A stretch of 64,000 nucleotides of DNA from Thermococcus eurythermalis (GCF_000769655.1 NZ_CP008887.1:248001-312000); one strand, 5' to 3'. Positions 51,825-61,547 are shown, numbered from the stretch's first letter. The notes: generated by a model not told the origin, from the sequence alone. Numbers and translations are program-made.

Positions 51825-52820
51825 TCACTCCTCCGGCTTCGGGAGGGTGACATCGACGCCGAGGACTTTCCACATGGCCTTTATCTGCTCGCGGAGCTCG
51901 TCGATGGCTTCAGGCTTCTTGAAGAGGTGCTTGAACCTGCCCTGGAGCTTGAGGTACTCCTCTATGGGCTTCTTAAACTCGATGGCAACTACTTTACCTC
52001 CCTCGCGCTTGACCTTGGCGCCTCCTCCGGGCGGCTGTATCTTGATGTTGTGGAAGTCGCCGTTCTCAATCTCGAAGAGCGGCCAGACACCGGTCTCGAT
52101 GGCGAGGCGGGCTATCTCAACGCCCTTCTCAAGCGGGCTCTTCCAGCCGGTCGGGCAGGTGCAGTGAACCTGGACGAAGGCCGGGCCGTCCACCTTGGCG
52201 GCCTTCTTCATCTTCCTGACGAAGTCGAACGGGTTTCCAATGCTGGCGGTGGCGACGTAGGGCACCTGGTGGGCTGCAGCTATAAGCGCGACCCACTTCT
52301 TGGGCTTGTCCTCACCGATGGAGTACTTGCCGGGCGGGCTGGTGGTCGTCCAGGCTCCATAGGGGGTCGAGCTCGACCTCTGGATTCCGGTGTTCATGTA
52401 GGCCTCGTTGTCGTACATGAGGTAGACCACGTTGTGCCAGCGCTCGAGCATACCGCTGAGGGCCTGCATACCGATGTCGGCGGTACCACCGTCTCCACCG
52501 ATGGCCAGTATCTTGCCCTTCCTTCCGAGCTTCTTCCAAGCGGCTTCGACACCACTGGCGGCGGCGGCCGCGTTCTCGAAGGCAACGTGCACCCATGGGA
52601 CTTTCCAGGCAGTGTACGGGAAGACGGCACTAACGACCTCCATACATCCGGTGGCCTGGGCTATGGCGAAGGCGTTCGGGTCGCCGTACTTCTCCTCCAT
52701 GGCCTCGCTGAAGGCCTTTGTGGCGAGCTTAAGAGCGATGGCACAGCCACAGCCGGCACACGCAGCGTGGCCCGGTGCCCAGTACTCGCGAGTGGTAATG
52801 GGGGGCTTCCTAACGGCCAT
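51825..52820 (-). CDS. porB: pyruvate:ferredoxin oxidoreductase, beta subunit
   Basis: The 331-aa TPP-binding subunit has [10 protein letters not shown] (two cluster Cys), [18 protein letters not shown] (the GDG TPP motif), and [15 protein letters not shown] fourth cluster Cys lies in HCTCPTGW. It is the last gene of the POR/VOR operon. ATG 52820 follows GAGGTGAGGAAA. It is a clear paralogue of vorB. Confidence 0.95.
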   Translation of the reverse strand: MAVRKPPITTREYWAPGHAACAGCGCAIALKLATKAFSEAMEEKYGDPNAFAIAQATGCMEVVSAVFPYTAWKVPWVHVAFENAAAAASGVEAAWKKLGRKGKILAIGGDGGTADIGMQALSGMLERWHNVVYLMYDNEAYMNTGIQRSSSTPYGAWTTTSPPGKYSIGEDKPKKWVALIAAAHQVPYVATASIGNPFDFVRKMKKAAKVDGPAFVQVHCTCPTGWKSPLEKGVEIARLAIETGVWPLFEIENGDFHNIKIQPPGGGAKVKREGGKVVAIEFKKPIEEYLKLQGRFKHLFKKPEAIDELREQIKAMWKVLGVDVTLPKPEE

Positions 52821-52830
52821 TTTCCTCACC

Positions 52831-54015
52831 TCACAGGATCTCCTTCCTAAGTCCTATCCAGTTGACCTCATCAAACTCCTCTCCAGCGAGGGCCTTCTGG
52901 GCGATCGCGAGGGCCTCGTCGAGGTCCTTGAAGGTGACGTCCCTTCCACCGAGACCGAGGATGAAGTCGACGATCTTCGGCTTCTCCTCCTGGTTGATGA
53001 GGGCCCTGCTGAAGTCCTGGAAGAGTGCTCCACCGACGCTGAAGGTGACGTTCTTCTCAAGGAGCGCGAGAACCTTGGCCTTCTTGGCGAGCTCCCTGAC
53101 CTCCTCGGTCGGGAACGGGCGGTAAACGGTGAGCTTCGCGGCACCGACCTTGAGGCCCTTCTCCCTGAGGTGGTCAACATACTCCTTGACGGTTCCGGCG
53201 AGGGAGCCCATGGTGACGAAGATTATCTCCGCGTCGTCGGTCCTGTACTCCTCAACCTTCTGGTACTTTCTACCAAAGCGCTTCTCGAACTCGGCGAAGA
53301 CCTCGTCGATGACCTTCTTGGCGTTCTCGTTGGCCTGCCAGACGGTGTAGCGGGCCTCCATGTAGTGGGCCGGGAAGGCGAGCGTACCCTGGGTGATCGG
53401 CCTGGCCGGGTCGAGGTAGGCGTGCTTCGGCTCGTACTCGCCGAGGAACTCGTCAACGAGCTCCTGGTCAGGTATCTCGACGGGCTCGACGGTGTGTGTG
53501 AGAATGAACGCGTCGAAGCCGACCATCGCCGGGAGGAGGACACGCTCGTCCTCGGCGACCTTGAAGGCCATCAGGATGAGGTCTAAAGCTTCTTGATTGT
53601 TCTCGGCGTAGAACTGGAGCCAGCCGGTGTCGCGCTCGCTGATGGTGTCCTGCCAGTCGTTCCAGATGTTGATCGGAGCGCTTAAAGCCCTGTTTCCAAC
53701 GGCGATGACTATCGGAAGGCGCATTCCCGCTGCTATGAAGAGGATTTCATGCATCAGGGCGAGACCCTGGGAAGCGGTCGCGGTGAAAGTCCTGACGCCC
53801 GCGGCGGAGGCACCGACACAAGCGGAGATAGCGGAGTGCTCGCTCTCGACCTTGATGAACTCGGCGTCGAGCTCGCCGTTGGCGACGAACTCGCTGATCT
53901 TCTCGGGGACGAGGGTTGACGGGGTAATGGGGAACGCGGCTATAACCTTCGGCTTGGCAAGCTTCGCGGCCCAAGCGGCGGCTTCATTTGCCTTCATAAC
54001 GGTTCTAATCGGCAT
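52831..54015 (-). CDS. porA: pyruvate:ferredoxin oxidoreductase, alpha subunit
   Basis: The 394-aa subunit has [25 protein letters not shown] at the N-terminus (contact with TPP and substrate), [39 protein letters not shown], and a TK C-terminal-like domain. Together with beta, delta and gamma it oxidises pyruvate to acetyl-CoA using ferredoxin. Ten bases separate it from porB. Confidence 0.95.
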   Translation of the reverse strand: MPIRTVMKANEAAAWAAKLAKPKVIAAFPITPSTLVPEKISEFVANGELDAEFIKVESEHSAISACVGASAAGVRTFTATASQGLALMHEILFIAAGMRLPIVIAVGNRALSAPINIWNDWQDTISERDTGWLQFYAENNQEALDLILMAFKVAEDERVLLPAMVGFDAFILTHTVEPVEIPDQELVDEFLGEYEPKHAYLDPARPITQGTLAFPAHYMEARYTVWQANENAKKVIDEVFAEFEKRFGRKYQKVEEYRTDDAEIIFVTMGSLAGTVKEYVDHLREKGLKVGAAKLTVYRPFPTEEVRELAKKAKVLALLEKNVTFSVGGALFQDFSRALINQEEKPKIVDFILGLGGRDVTFKDLDEALAIAQKALAGEEFDEVNWIGLRKEIL

Positions 54016-54026
54016 TTTTCACCACC

Positions 54027-54344
54027 TCACTTGCTCTCCCTAACCATAACTATGGCATCAACAGGGCACTCGTTCGCACAAATACCACAGCCCTTACAGT
54101 AGTCGTAGTCAAAGACCGGGTAGCCCTCCTCGTCAAGGTAGATTGCAGGCTCAGGGCAGTAGATGTAGCAGAGGTAGCACCTGGTGCACTTGTCCCTGTT
54201 GAACTCGGGCATGAAGACTCTCCAGCTTCCGGTCTTGTTGATTACGCTACTGCCCGGGATGTAAGCAATTGCTCCCGGTGTCATCTTTTCGCTATACTCC
54301 TTCTGAACCCGCTCAATGTCGGCCTTAAACGGACTCTCAGCCAT
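54027..54344 (-). CDS. porD: pyruvate:ferredoxin oxidoreductase, delta subunit (2[4Fe-4S])
   Basis: The 105-aa ferredoxin-like subunit has two clusters' ligands: CTRCYLCYIYCP and CKGCGICANECP. It passes electrons from the TPP site to soluble ferredoxin. ATG 54344 follows CGAGGTGAT. Confidence 0.94.
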   Translation of the reverse strand: MAESPFKADIERVQKEYSEKMTPGAIAYIPGSSVINKTGSWRVFMPEFNRDKCTRCYLCYIYCPEPAIYLDEEGYPVFDYDYCKGCGICANECPVDAIVMVRESK

Positions 54345-54402
54345 ATGTATCACCTCGGGTGAGTTATCAGCGGGAAACTTAAACCTTATGGAAAAGGAAA
54401 GG

Positions 54403-55338
54403 TCAGCCGAAGACCTCGGCAAGCTTCTTGAGCTTCTCCCACTCGCGGAGCACCCAGCTCTGGAGGTTCTCGATGTCCTCCTTTGTCATGTACTTGAACC
54501 TGCCCTGGAGCTTGAGGAACTCCTCGATGGGCTTGGGCTCCTTCTTCGGGCTGGGCATGTTTATCTTGTACTTGCCGTTCTCGTACTCGAAGAGCGGGAA
54601 GTATGCGGTCTGAACGGCGAGCCTCGCGAGCTCGATGCTCTTGTCGGTCGGGGCGCGCCAGCCGGTCGGGCACGGGGCAAAGAGCTGGATAAAGCTCGGG
54701 CCCTCAATCTCCCTGGCCTTCTTGAGCTTTCTTATAAAGTCCTCGGGATAAGCCACGCTAGCGGTCGCCGCATATGGAATGTTGTGGGCTATGACGATGT
54801 CGATGACCTTCTTCTTGTGCCTCTTCTCAAGGAAGTGCTTCTTTCCGCCCGGAGTGTTGGTGGTCCACGCACCGTAGGGGGTTGAACTTGACCTCTGGAT
54901 TCCGGTGTTCATGTAAGCCTCATTGTCGTACATTATGTAGACCGCGTCGTGGCCCCTCTCAAGGAAGCCCGAAAGCGCCTGGAGACCGATGTCGGCGGTA
55001 CCACCGTCGCCGGCCCAGCCGACGACCATGACTCCGTCCTCGCCCTTGACCTTGATTCCCCTCGCCTTCAGGGCGGCCTCTATACCGCCAAGGACGGCAC
55101 CGGTCGTCTCGAACGCGGTGTGGAAGAGGTTCGCATCAAGGGCGGTGTAGGGCCAGGGGCCGGCTATGATGGTCGAACAGCAAGCCGGGATGGTGAAGAT
55201 GGTCTTCCTCCCGTAGGCCTTGAGGACGTAACGGAGGCCCAGGGCGGCACCACAGCCCTGGCAGGCGGTGTGACCAGCGTAAAAGTGCTCCTCAGCGGGA
55301 ATGCTCAACCTCTTCTTAACGTTCTCAGGAATCTCCAT
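54403..55338 (-). CDS. vorB: 2-ketoisovalerate:ferredoxin oxidoreductase, beta subunit
   Basis: The 311-aa subunit has [30 protein letters not shown] (TPP) and [16 protein letters not shown]. It shows the same layout as porB with a shorter C-terminus. VOR oxidises branched 2-keto acids from valine, leucine and isoleucine. Its start overlaps the vorA stop region (ATG 55338, vorA stop 55344-55346). Confidence 0.93.
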   Translation of the reverse strand: MEIPENVKKRLSIPAEEHFYAGHTACQGCGAALGLRYVLKAYGRKTIFTIPACCSTIIAGPWPYTALDANLFHTAFETTGAVLGGIEAALKARGIKVKGEDGVMVVGWAGDGGTADIGLQALSGFLERGHDAVYIMYDNEAYMNTGIQRSSSTPYGAWTTNTPGGKKHFLEKRHKKKVIDIVIAHNIPYAATASVAYPEDFIRKLKKAREIEGPSFIQLFAPCPTGWRAPTDKSIELARLAVQTAYFPLFEYENGKYKINMPSPKKEPKPIEEFLKLQGRFKYMTKEDIENLQSWVLREWEKLKKLAEVFG

Positions 55339-55343
55339 CGTTC

Positions 55344-56534
55344 TCACCTCTTAAGGTGGTACCAGTCAACCTCCACATCAAGCTCGCCCTTCTCGATTAT
55401 GGCCTTCATGTTCTCTGCAATCTTCTTGACGTCCGGCACTGTGAAGTCCCTGCCTCCGAGACCGACGATGTAGTTCTTCATTATCGGCCTCGCCGAGGTG
55501 TTGTAGAGCGCTCCCTTGGCCTCGTTGAAGAGTATGCCCTCCTGGCCGAAGGAGAAGTTCCTGTCGAGAACCGCTATTCCCTTAACGCTCTCGGCTATCT
55601 CCTTGAGCTCTTCCTTCGGGAACGGGCGGAACCATCTAACTTTCGCGTAGCCGACCTTGTAGCCCTCCTTCCTGAGGAGCTCGACGGCCTCCTTGACGGT
55701 TCCCATGAGGGAGCCCATACCCATGAAGACGAAGTCGGCATCGTCAACGTAGCCCTTCTCAATCATATCGCTGTAGTCCCTGCCGAAGCGCTCGCCGAAC
55801 TCCTTACCGACGTCCTTGATGACCTTCTTGGCGTCTTCCATGGCCTTGGCTATCTTGTAGCGGAACTCGTAGTAGTCAGCCGGAGTTCCAAGGGCACCGA
55901 CTGAAAATGGCCTGCTGAAGTCGGCCAGGTCGTAGAGCGGCTTCCTCGGCGGGAGGAACTCGTCAACGAGCTCCTGCGGAATCATCTCGACGACGTCGTA
56001 GGTGTGGCTCAGGATGAAGGCGCTCTCAACGACCATAGCCGGAAGGTTGACGGTTTCGGCTATCTTAAAGGCCATCAGGACGCCGTCGTAGACCTCCTGG
56101 TTGTTCTCGGCGTAGAACTGCATCCAGCCAGTATCACGCTGGGCCAGGCTGTCGGTCTGGTCGTCCCAAACGCTCCACGGCGGAGCCATGGCACGGTTAA
56201 CGTCAACCATAACTATCGGCAGTCTCGCACCGCTCGCCCAGTGGAGCATCTCGTGCATGAGGGCAAGGCCCTGGGCGGAAGTAGCCGTGAAGGCCCTCGC
56301 ACCGGCCGCGGAAGCGCCTATGCACGCGGCCATGGCGGAGTGCTCGCTCTCGACGGGGACGTACTGGAGGTTCTCAACCTCACCGTTGGCTATGAACTCG
56401 GCAACCTTCTCAATGATGCTGGTCTGGGGGGTTATCGGGTAAGCGGCAACTACCTGGACGCGGGCGTGCTTGACGGCGTAAGCGGCCGCGTAGTTACCAC
56501 TCACAACCTTCCTAATAGGCTTGTACTCGGCCAT
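55344..56534 (-). CDS. vorA: 2-ketoisovalerate:ferredoxin oxidoreductase, alpha subunit
   Basis: The 396-aa subunit has YAVKHARVQVVAAYPITPQT and VPVESEHSAMAACIGASAAGARAFTA. The sequence is a paralogue of porA. ATG 56534 follows GGAGAAGTGAT. Substrate class is taken from the order known in P. furiosus (shared gamma, vorDAB, porDAB), as the sequences alone hardly distinguish POR from VOR. Confidence 0.92.
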   Translation of the reverse strand: MAEYKPIRKVVSGNYAAAYAVKHARVQVVAAYPITPQTSIIEKVAEFIANGEVENLQYVPVESEHSAMAACIGASAAGARAFTATSAQGLALMHEMLHWASGARLPIVMVDVNRAMAPPWSVWDDQTDSLAQRDTGWMQFYAENNQEVYDGVLMAFKIAETVNLPAMVVESAFILSHTYDVVEMIPQELVDEFLPPRKPLYDLADFSRPFSVGALGTPADYYEFRYKIAKAMEDAKKVIKDVGKEFGERFGRDYSDMIEKGYVDDADFVFMGMGSLMGTVKEAVELLRKEGYKVGYAKVRWFRPFPKEELKEIAESVKGIAVLDRNFSFGQEGILFNEAKGALYNTSARPIMKNYIVGLGGRDFTVPDVKKIAENMKAIIEKGELDVEVDWYHLKR

Positions 56535-56535
56535 A

Positions 56536-56853
56536 TCACTTCTCCTCCTTCTCCATTGTTATGGCCTTGGTCGGGCACTCGTTCGCACAAATACCACAGC
56601 CCTTACAGTAGTCGTAGTCAATCGCCACGTAGCCGTCTTCCTTGATGTATATCGCCGGCTCTGGGCAGAACTTCCAGCAGATGTAGCACTTGACACACTT
56701 GTCTTCATTAACAACCGGTATGAAAGTTCTCCAGTCGCCCGTGAAGTTTACCAGGGTAGTCCCCAGGGTTATCGGCGCCTCCGGGTACTGCTCAACAGAC
56801 GTGAAAGTGAGCTTCTCGGCCCGCGCCTTCTTTTCTCCAAACAAAGTGTTCAA
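56536..56853 (-). CDS. vorD: 2-ketoisovalerate:ferredoxin oxidoreductase, delta subunit
   Basis: The 105-aa 2[4Fe-4S] subunit has CVKCYICWKFCP and CKGCGICANECP. TTG 56853 is chosen because it yields the MNTLFG N-terminus remembered from P. furiosus and follows GGTGGTGAAG; GTG 56859 is an alternative. Confidence 0.9.
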   Translation of the reverse strand: MNTLFGEKKARAEKLTFTSVEQYPEAPITLGTTLVNFTGDWRTFIPVVNEDKCVKCYICWKFCPEPAIYIKEDGYVAIDYDYCKGCGICANECPTKAITMEKEEK

Positions 56854-56893
56854 CTTCACCACCACCCGCCTCTTTAAGGAAGGGAAGAGAAGA

Positions 56894-57451
56894 TCAGAGC
56901 TCGTAGACAACGGTCTTGTTGAATGCCTCTTCGGCGGCCTTGGCGTTCTTCTCGCCGAGGGCTCCCGAGAAGGTCTCCTTGATGGCCTCCTTGACGTAGT
57001 CGAGCTCGACTATGCCGGTGGCCTTGGCGACGGCGCCGAGGATAGCGGTGTTGGTGATCGGGAGGCCGAGCACGTCAAGGGCGATGGTGGTAGCATCTAC
57101 GAGGGCCAGCTTGGCCGGCTTCTTCTTGAGCTTCTCAAGGACCTCCTCCTTGCTCTTCTCGGTGTTGACGATGACTATTCCGTCGTCCTTGAGACCGGCG
57201 GTAACGTCGACGGTGTCGAGAAGGCTCGGGTCGAGGACGACAACGATGTCGGGCTCGTAAATCTGGGTCTTAATCCTTATCGGCTTGTCGTCAATCCTGG
57301 TGAAAGCCGTAACCGGCGCTCCACGCCTCTCAACACCGAAGAAGGGGAACGCCTGGACGTACTTGCCTGCCTTGAAGGCTGCTGAGGCTAAAATGTTGGC
57401 GGCCGTAACGGCACCCTGTCCACCCCTACCGTGAAAACGTATCTCAATCAT
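56894..57451 (-). CDS. porG: shared gamma subunit of pyruvate/2-ketoisovalerate:ferredoxin oxidoreductases
   Basis: The 185-aa subunit starts [20 protein letters not shown] and has [23 protein letters not shown] and [13 protein letters not shown], all typical of the gamma domain. It is the first gene of the operon porG-vorD-vorA-vorB-porD-porA-porB and is known in P. furiosus to be used by both enzymes. ATG 57451 follows an AAGGAGGCAGG ribosome site. Confidence 0.94.
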
Positions 57452-57489
57452 CTTCCCTGCCTCCTTGAGGTTTTTCACCCGTAGTTAAT

Positions 57490-57513
57490 CCGAAACATTT
57501 ATTTAGGTTTCGG
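57490..57513. promoter_or_regulatory. POR/VOR promoter with TATA box inside a palindrome
   Basis: CCGAAAC (57490-57496) and GTTTCGG (57507-57513) are perfect 7-base arms around ATTTATTTAG. On the minus strand the 10 bases between read CTAAATAAAT, the TATA box of the operon. A dimeric repressor bound here would block TBP. The regulator is unknown. Confidence 0.55.
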
Positions 57514-57620
57514 TATCGTGTTTAGGAATTCTAAATGGGGATTTTTTGGGTAAAGGTGAACTTTGAGTTCCGCCGATGGTTTTTTTCGCTCATCGTTTCC
57601 CGAAAACTTTTTTAATCAGC

Positions 57621-57638
57621 TATATAGACTATATAGGT
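57621..57638 (+). promoter_or_regulatory. 9-base direct repeat at the Pit gene transcription start
   Basis: CTATATAGA-CTATATAGG occurs at about 57621-57638, downstream of the TATA-like CTTTTTTAATC (57607-57617) and just before the ribosome site GGTGGTGGG. It overlaps the expected start and may be a regulator site, for example for phosphate control (inference). Confidence 0.4.
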
Positions 57639-57650
57639 CAGGTGGTGGGC

Positions 57651-58613
57651 ATGGAGGGAATAGCAATAGCAGCGATTGCAGTGGCCTTCTACATCGCATG
57701 GAACATAGGCTCAAACGACTCGGCGAACGCCATGGGAACCGCCGTAGGTTCCGGAATACTGAGCTTCCGCCAGGCAACCCTCACGATAGCGATATTCGTC
57801 CTTCTCGGGGCATACCTGAAGGGCCACAAGGTCATGAAAACGGTCGGAAAGGGCATAGTGCCCGAAGGCTTCCTTACGATGGAGATGGCACTCATAGCCT
57901 TATTAGCCGCAGGGGTCTGGGTGACAATAGCGACCGTAAAAGGCCTCCCGGTTTCAACGACGCAGGCAATAGTCGGGGGCGTCATAGGGGTCGGCTTAGC
58001 CATGAAGGCCCCCGTCAACTGGGCCACCCTCGGAAAGATAGCCGCCGCGTGGGTGGTCTCGCCAATACTATCTGGAGTCTTTGCAATGGTTCTCTACAAG
58101 TTTTACTCCCGCATGATTTCGAGCATAAAGAGCGTCTCGACGATTGAGACCCTCTACAAGGCACTCGCTATTCTCGGAGGCTCTTACATGGCCTTCAACT
58201 TCGGGACTAACGAGGTGGCCAACGCCTCCGGGCCGATAGTTGGTGCCGGCTTTATGGAGCCCAAAACAGCTGGAATCCTCGTCGCCCTAAGCCTCGCGGT
58301 AGGCTCTCTTACATTCAGCTACGCTGTGATGCACACCGTCGGAAAGAAGATAACGGCCCTCGGCCCCGTCTCGGCCTTCGCGGCCCAGTTCGGCTCTGCC
58401 ATAGCTGTCAGCCTCGCCAACTTCTTCGGCCTCCCGGTCAGCTCAAGCCAGTCCATAGTGGGCGGTGTCGTCGGGGTCGGCCTGCTGGCCGGGCAGAAAG
58501 TCGAGAAGAGGGTCATCAAGGACATCATATTCGGCTGGGTGGCGACTCCTTCGACGGCAATTGTGATTTCATTCGTCCTCGTCAAGATTTTCAGCCTCGC
58601 CGGAATGGTGTGA
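57651..58613 (+). CDS. pit: inorganic phosphate permease, Pit family
   Basis: The 320-aa transporter has about ten membrane helices and two inverted copies of the Pit signature: IAWNIGSNDSANAMGTAVGSG (residues about 15-35) and MAFNFGTNEVANASGPIVGAG (about 181-201). Repeated GLPVSTTQAIVGGVIGVG and GLPVSSSQSIVGGVVGVG follow each. It carries phosphate with a cation. ATG 57651 follows GGTGGTGGGC; there is no phoU-like gene adjacent. Confidence 0.95.
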   Translation: MEGIAIAAIAVAFYIAWNIGSNDSANAMGTAVGSGILSFRQATLTIAIFVLLGAYLKGHKVMKTVGKGIVPEGFLTMEMALIALLAAGVWVTIATVKGLPVSTTQAIVGGVIGVGLAMKAPVNWATLGKIAAAWVVSPILSGVFAMVLYKFYSRMISSIKSVSTIETLYKALAILGGSYMAFNFGTNEVANASGPIVGAGFMEPKTAGILVALSLAVGSLTFSYAVMHTVGKKITALGPVSAFAAQFGSAIAVSLANFFGLPVSSSQSIVGGVVGVGLLAGQKVEKRVIKDIIFGWVATPSTAIVISFVLVKIFSLAGMV

Positions 58614-58616
58614 GGG

Positions 58617-59891
58617 TCAGGAGGGGCGCTCTATCCTGGCCCCCATTCTCGTGAGCTCCTTCAGCATGCCGGTCTGAATATAGGCCCTCACCCTTGTCAC
58701 ATCACCGTAGTCCACCGAAAGAACCTCGCCCACAGAGCTCACGAAGGAAATGACGGCGGGAACCTTTGAGGGGTCTTCAACGACTATCTCAAAGTGGCCG
58801 TACTTCGGTAGCTTGAGGAGAGTCCCCTCAAGGAGTGAGTAGAGCTCGTCAAGCCGGCCCTCTTTGGCAGATACCTTCGCAACGCCACCTATCGGGATTC
58901 CCAGCTCTTCACCGAGTTCAGCTATGAGCCTCGCCTTCTCCTCCGCGTCTTCCCGCTCGATTAGGTCAACCTTGTTGAGGACAACCAGGAGGGGCTTGTC
59001 GAGGGCCTTCAGCTCGCGGAGGACGTCTATAGACGCCCTAAACTTCCTCGCAATTTCACGCCAGGGTTCGCTCGAATCGAGGACGAGGAGGACTATATCC
59101 GCCTTGACTATCTCTTCAAGCGTCGAGTGGAAAGCCTCGACTATGAACGGGGGGAGGCCGTCTATGAACCCGACAGTGTCGGTGATGAGAACCCTCTTGC
59201 CCCCTAACCTGAAGCGCCTTGTAGTGGTGTCCAACGTCGTAAACATCTGGTTTCTGGCCTCTACGCTCTCCCCGGCCAGCGCGTTGAGGAGGGTTGACTT
59301 CCCCGCGTTCGTATACCCGGCAAGGGAGACCAGTATAAAGCCCACTTCTTCGCGCTTCTTTCTCCTGACTTCGCGCTCGGCCTTTACCCTTTCAAGCTCC
59401 TTCCTTATCTTACCCATGCGGTAGCGTATGTGTTTGAGGTACTGATGGGTCTGGTACTCACCCATGCCCTTAAAACCCGCCCTGTCACCGAGCTTGATTC
59501 GCCTTATTGCCTCTTTTACCAGCGGAATTTCGTACTGGAGGGAAGCCAGCTCGACCTGGAGCTTGGCCTCCTTGGAGTGGGCCCTCTTTTCGAAAATCTC
59601 AAGGACGAGCTGCCAGCGATCCATTATCTCAACTCGAAGCTCCTTCCAGAGGTTGTACGCCTGGGAGGGGGTCAGCCTGTTTGCAAAAATAACCTTATCC
59701 GGCCCCAGCTCTTTAACGAGTTCCTTAAGTTCTTCAAGCTTTCCCTTTCCTATGTTGTAGCGCGGGTGCTCCTCACGGTTCTGCTCAAGGACGGCCACGA
59801 CATCATAGCCCGCGCTCCTAAGGAGCTCCTCAAACTCCACGCGGCTGAGCCTTTCCCTTCGAGAGTACCTGATGACACCTATTGCCCTCAT
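58617..59891 (-). CDS. hflX: ribosome-associated GTPase HflX
   Basis: The 424-aa GTPase has the N-terminal HflX domain (YNIGKGKLEELKELV, FANRLTPSQAYNLWKEL), a coiled linker (residues about 150-185), and the G domain: G1 GYTNAGKST (about 193-201), G3 DTVGFI, G4 NKVD. A C-terminal domain follows. HflX binds the large ribosomal subunit and splits stalled ribosomes in bacteria. Its ribosome site GGGGGT lies in a palindrome (59898-59912). Confidence 0.94.
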   Translation of the reverse strand: MRAIGVIRYSRRERLSRVEFEELLRSAGYDVVAVLEQNREEHPRYNIGKGKLEELKELVKELGPDKVIFANRLTPSQAYNLWKELRVEIMDRWQLVLEIFEKRAHSKEAKLQVELASLQYEIPLVKEAIRRIKLGDRAGFKGMGEYQTHQYLKHIRYRMGKIRKELERVKAEREVRRKKREEVGFILVSLAGYTNAGKSTLLNALAGESVEARNQMFTTLDTTTRRFRLGGKRVLITDTVGFIDGLPPFIVEAFHSTLEEIVKADIVLLVLDSSEPWREIARKFRASIDVLRELKALDKPLLVVLNKVDLIEREDAEEKARLIAELGEELGIPIGGVAKVSAKEGRLDELYSLLEGTLLKLPKYGHFEIVVEDPSKVPAVISFVSSVGEVLSVDYGDVTRVRAYIQTGMLKELTRMGARIERPS

Positions 59892-59897
59892 CGTCTA

Positions 59898-59912
59898 CCC
59901 CCTTGAAGGGGG
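59898..59912 (-). promoter_or_regulatory. Palindrome covering the hflX ribosome binding site
   Basis: CCCCCTT-g-AAGGGGG, read on the minus strand, ends 6 bases before ATG 59891. In mRNA it can form a 6-base stem with a 3-base loop that holds the GGGGG ribosome site. It could alternatively be a DNA operator in the divergent promoter region. Confidence 0.4.
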
Positions 59913-59973
59913 GCTTAATAACCTTTGGGCTAAGCTTAAATCCAAACACACCGTAATATGTTAGGGGAAGACA

Positions 59974-61515
59974 ATGCCGTGGCTAACACTCCTCGCCGTT
60001 CTGAACGGTAAAGATATAATTGTAGATAAAGGCGGCATAAAAGAAGACCTCTTGGCGTGGCGTCTTAATGACATCAAGATGCTAGCCGAGGAGTACGACA
60101 AGGCCTTCACGACCCTTCTCGAACTGCTAAACGACGACAACCCCCACGTGAGGGCGAACGTTATTCAGGTGCTCATGGACATGCTCTCAGAAGGAAAACT
60201 AGAAGGCGAAAGGCTAAAGCTCGCGCTCGATTCCGTGCTCGAGCTGGTGAAGGACGAAGACGAGAGGGTAGCACTGAAGGCCCTTGAATTCATAAACGCA
60301 CTCCTTGAAACCGGTGAACTCACGGAGGAAGAGTATAAAAGGGTCACCGAGGCGCTGAAAGAGGTCGTGAAGTCCGGAATGCCCATTCTTGGCGAATATG
60401 CGGCCGAGGGCCTGGGCAAACTAGGCGCAAAGGTCGCCAGGATAGCATACAAGATAATCCAGTGGCTGTTTTCGCTCATAGGCTCAAGCAAAAAGAGGGA
60501 AGTCCAGAGCGCGGCGATAACTGCCCTGACCGAGATGGCCATGAAGACCAGCGACAGCAGGGTTCTAAACGAGGTCTTTGACGGAATATCCGACCTGCTC
60601 GCACACCCCGACCCGTACGTCGTTGAAAGGGCCCTCTACTCCATTGACCGAATGCTCTCAAGGGAAAAGGACATCAGCATGAGGAACAAACTAAAAGCGA
60701 TAACTAGAATAAAGGAGCTTAGAAGTGACATCAAGCTCGGAACCAAAGCGTCCCAGGTGCTTGAAAAGCTTGAAAAAGCCACCGTGACGAGCGAGGAGGT
60801 AATAAGCGAGGCAGAGGCCAAAAAGAGGCTTGAGATAAGCCAATACAGCATAGACGACGTTGACAGGCTCTTGGACGCCGGAAAGACCGAGATAGTCGCA
60901 GAGATGGCCAAACTCGACTCAAACGTTATGGACATGGTTCTCGATATGCTGGAAAGCGACGACTACAGCAGGAGAATGGACGCGCTCTGGATTGTCGCAC
61001 GGCTGACGAGCCACTTGACCCCAAGCGACGCCTATAGAATTCTTCCCGTGCTCGGGGACTTCCTGAAGAGCAAAAACCCATGGGCCCGTGAGACGGCCGC
61101 GAAGGTTCTCGCAGACATATACGCCCTCTACCCGGGCACGTCCAGGTTTTTCACCACGCTCCTTGACACCCTCCTTAAGTCGGGCAATCCAAGGGACGTT
61201 GAGGGGGCCCTCGAACTAATGGCCAAACTCTTAGACAGACTGCCGTCAAAAGATATGTTCACCGGAATGCTCAAGCTGGTTCTAAGGCTGCTGGACGACG
61301 AGAAAACCAGGGGAGTTACACTCCGCGTCCTCGCGAGGGAAGCACAGAAGCTCCTCGACCTGGACACGGAAGACCTCTTTGCGCTGGAACACAAGCTAAA
61401 GGAAATCTACGGAAAAGAAGGTGGAAAATACGACAACATAATAGCGGGCCTCATAGACGTGATAGAGGACATCCTCAAAATGCGCAGACAGGGAATAGTG
61501 ATGACGAGCGATTGA
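59974..61515 (+). CDS. HEAT-repeat protein
   Basis: The 513-aa protein is built of helical repeats of about 35-40 residues, such as LLELLNDDNPHVRANVIQVLMDML, ALEFINALLE and LWIVARLTSHLTP, characteristic of HEAT/armadillo folds. The N-terminal 25 residues (MPWLTLLAVLNGKDIIVDKG) are more hydrophobic, not a clear signal. It likely acts as a protein-binding scaffold; the partner is unknown. It has its own promoter (GCTTAAATCC near 59933). Confidence 0.82.
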   Translation: MPWLTLLAVLNGKDIIVDKGGIKEDLLAWRLNDIKMLAEEYDKAFTTLLELLNDDNPHVRANVIQVLMDMLSEGKLEGERLKLALDSVLELVKDEDERVALKALEFINALLETGELTEEEYKRVTEALKEVVKSGMPILGEYAAEGLGKLGAKVARIAYKIIQWLFSLIGSSKKREVQSAAITALTEMAMKTSDSRVLNEVFDGISDLLAHPDPYVVERALYSIDRMLSREKDISMRNKLKAITRIKELRSDIKLGTKASQVLEKLEKATVTSEEVISEAEAKKRLEISQYSIDDVDRLLDAGKTEIVAEMAKLDSNVMDMVLDMLESDDYSRRMDALWIVARLTSHLTPSDAYRILPVLGDFLKSKNPWARETAAKVLADIYALYPGTSRFFTTLLDTLLKSGNPRDVEGALELMAKLLDRLPSKDMFTGMLKLVLRLLDDEKTRGVTLRVLAREAQKLLDLDTEDLFALEHKLKEIYGKEGGKYDNIIAGLIDVIEDILKMRRQGIVMTSD

Positions 61516-61547
61516 GGTACGGCGAACAAAAGGGTAAGAGGAGATTA

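Noticed and set aside
52432-53586. A 384-codon open frame on the plus strand opposite porB/porA
   Set aside because: Antisense shadow of strongly conserved genes, without a ribosome site or promoter.
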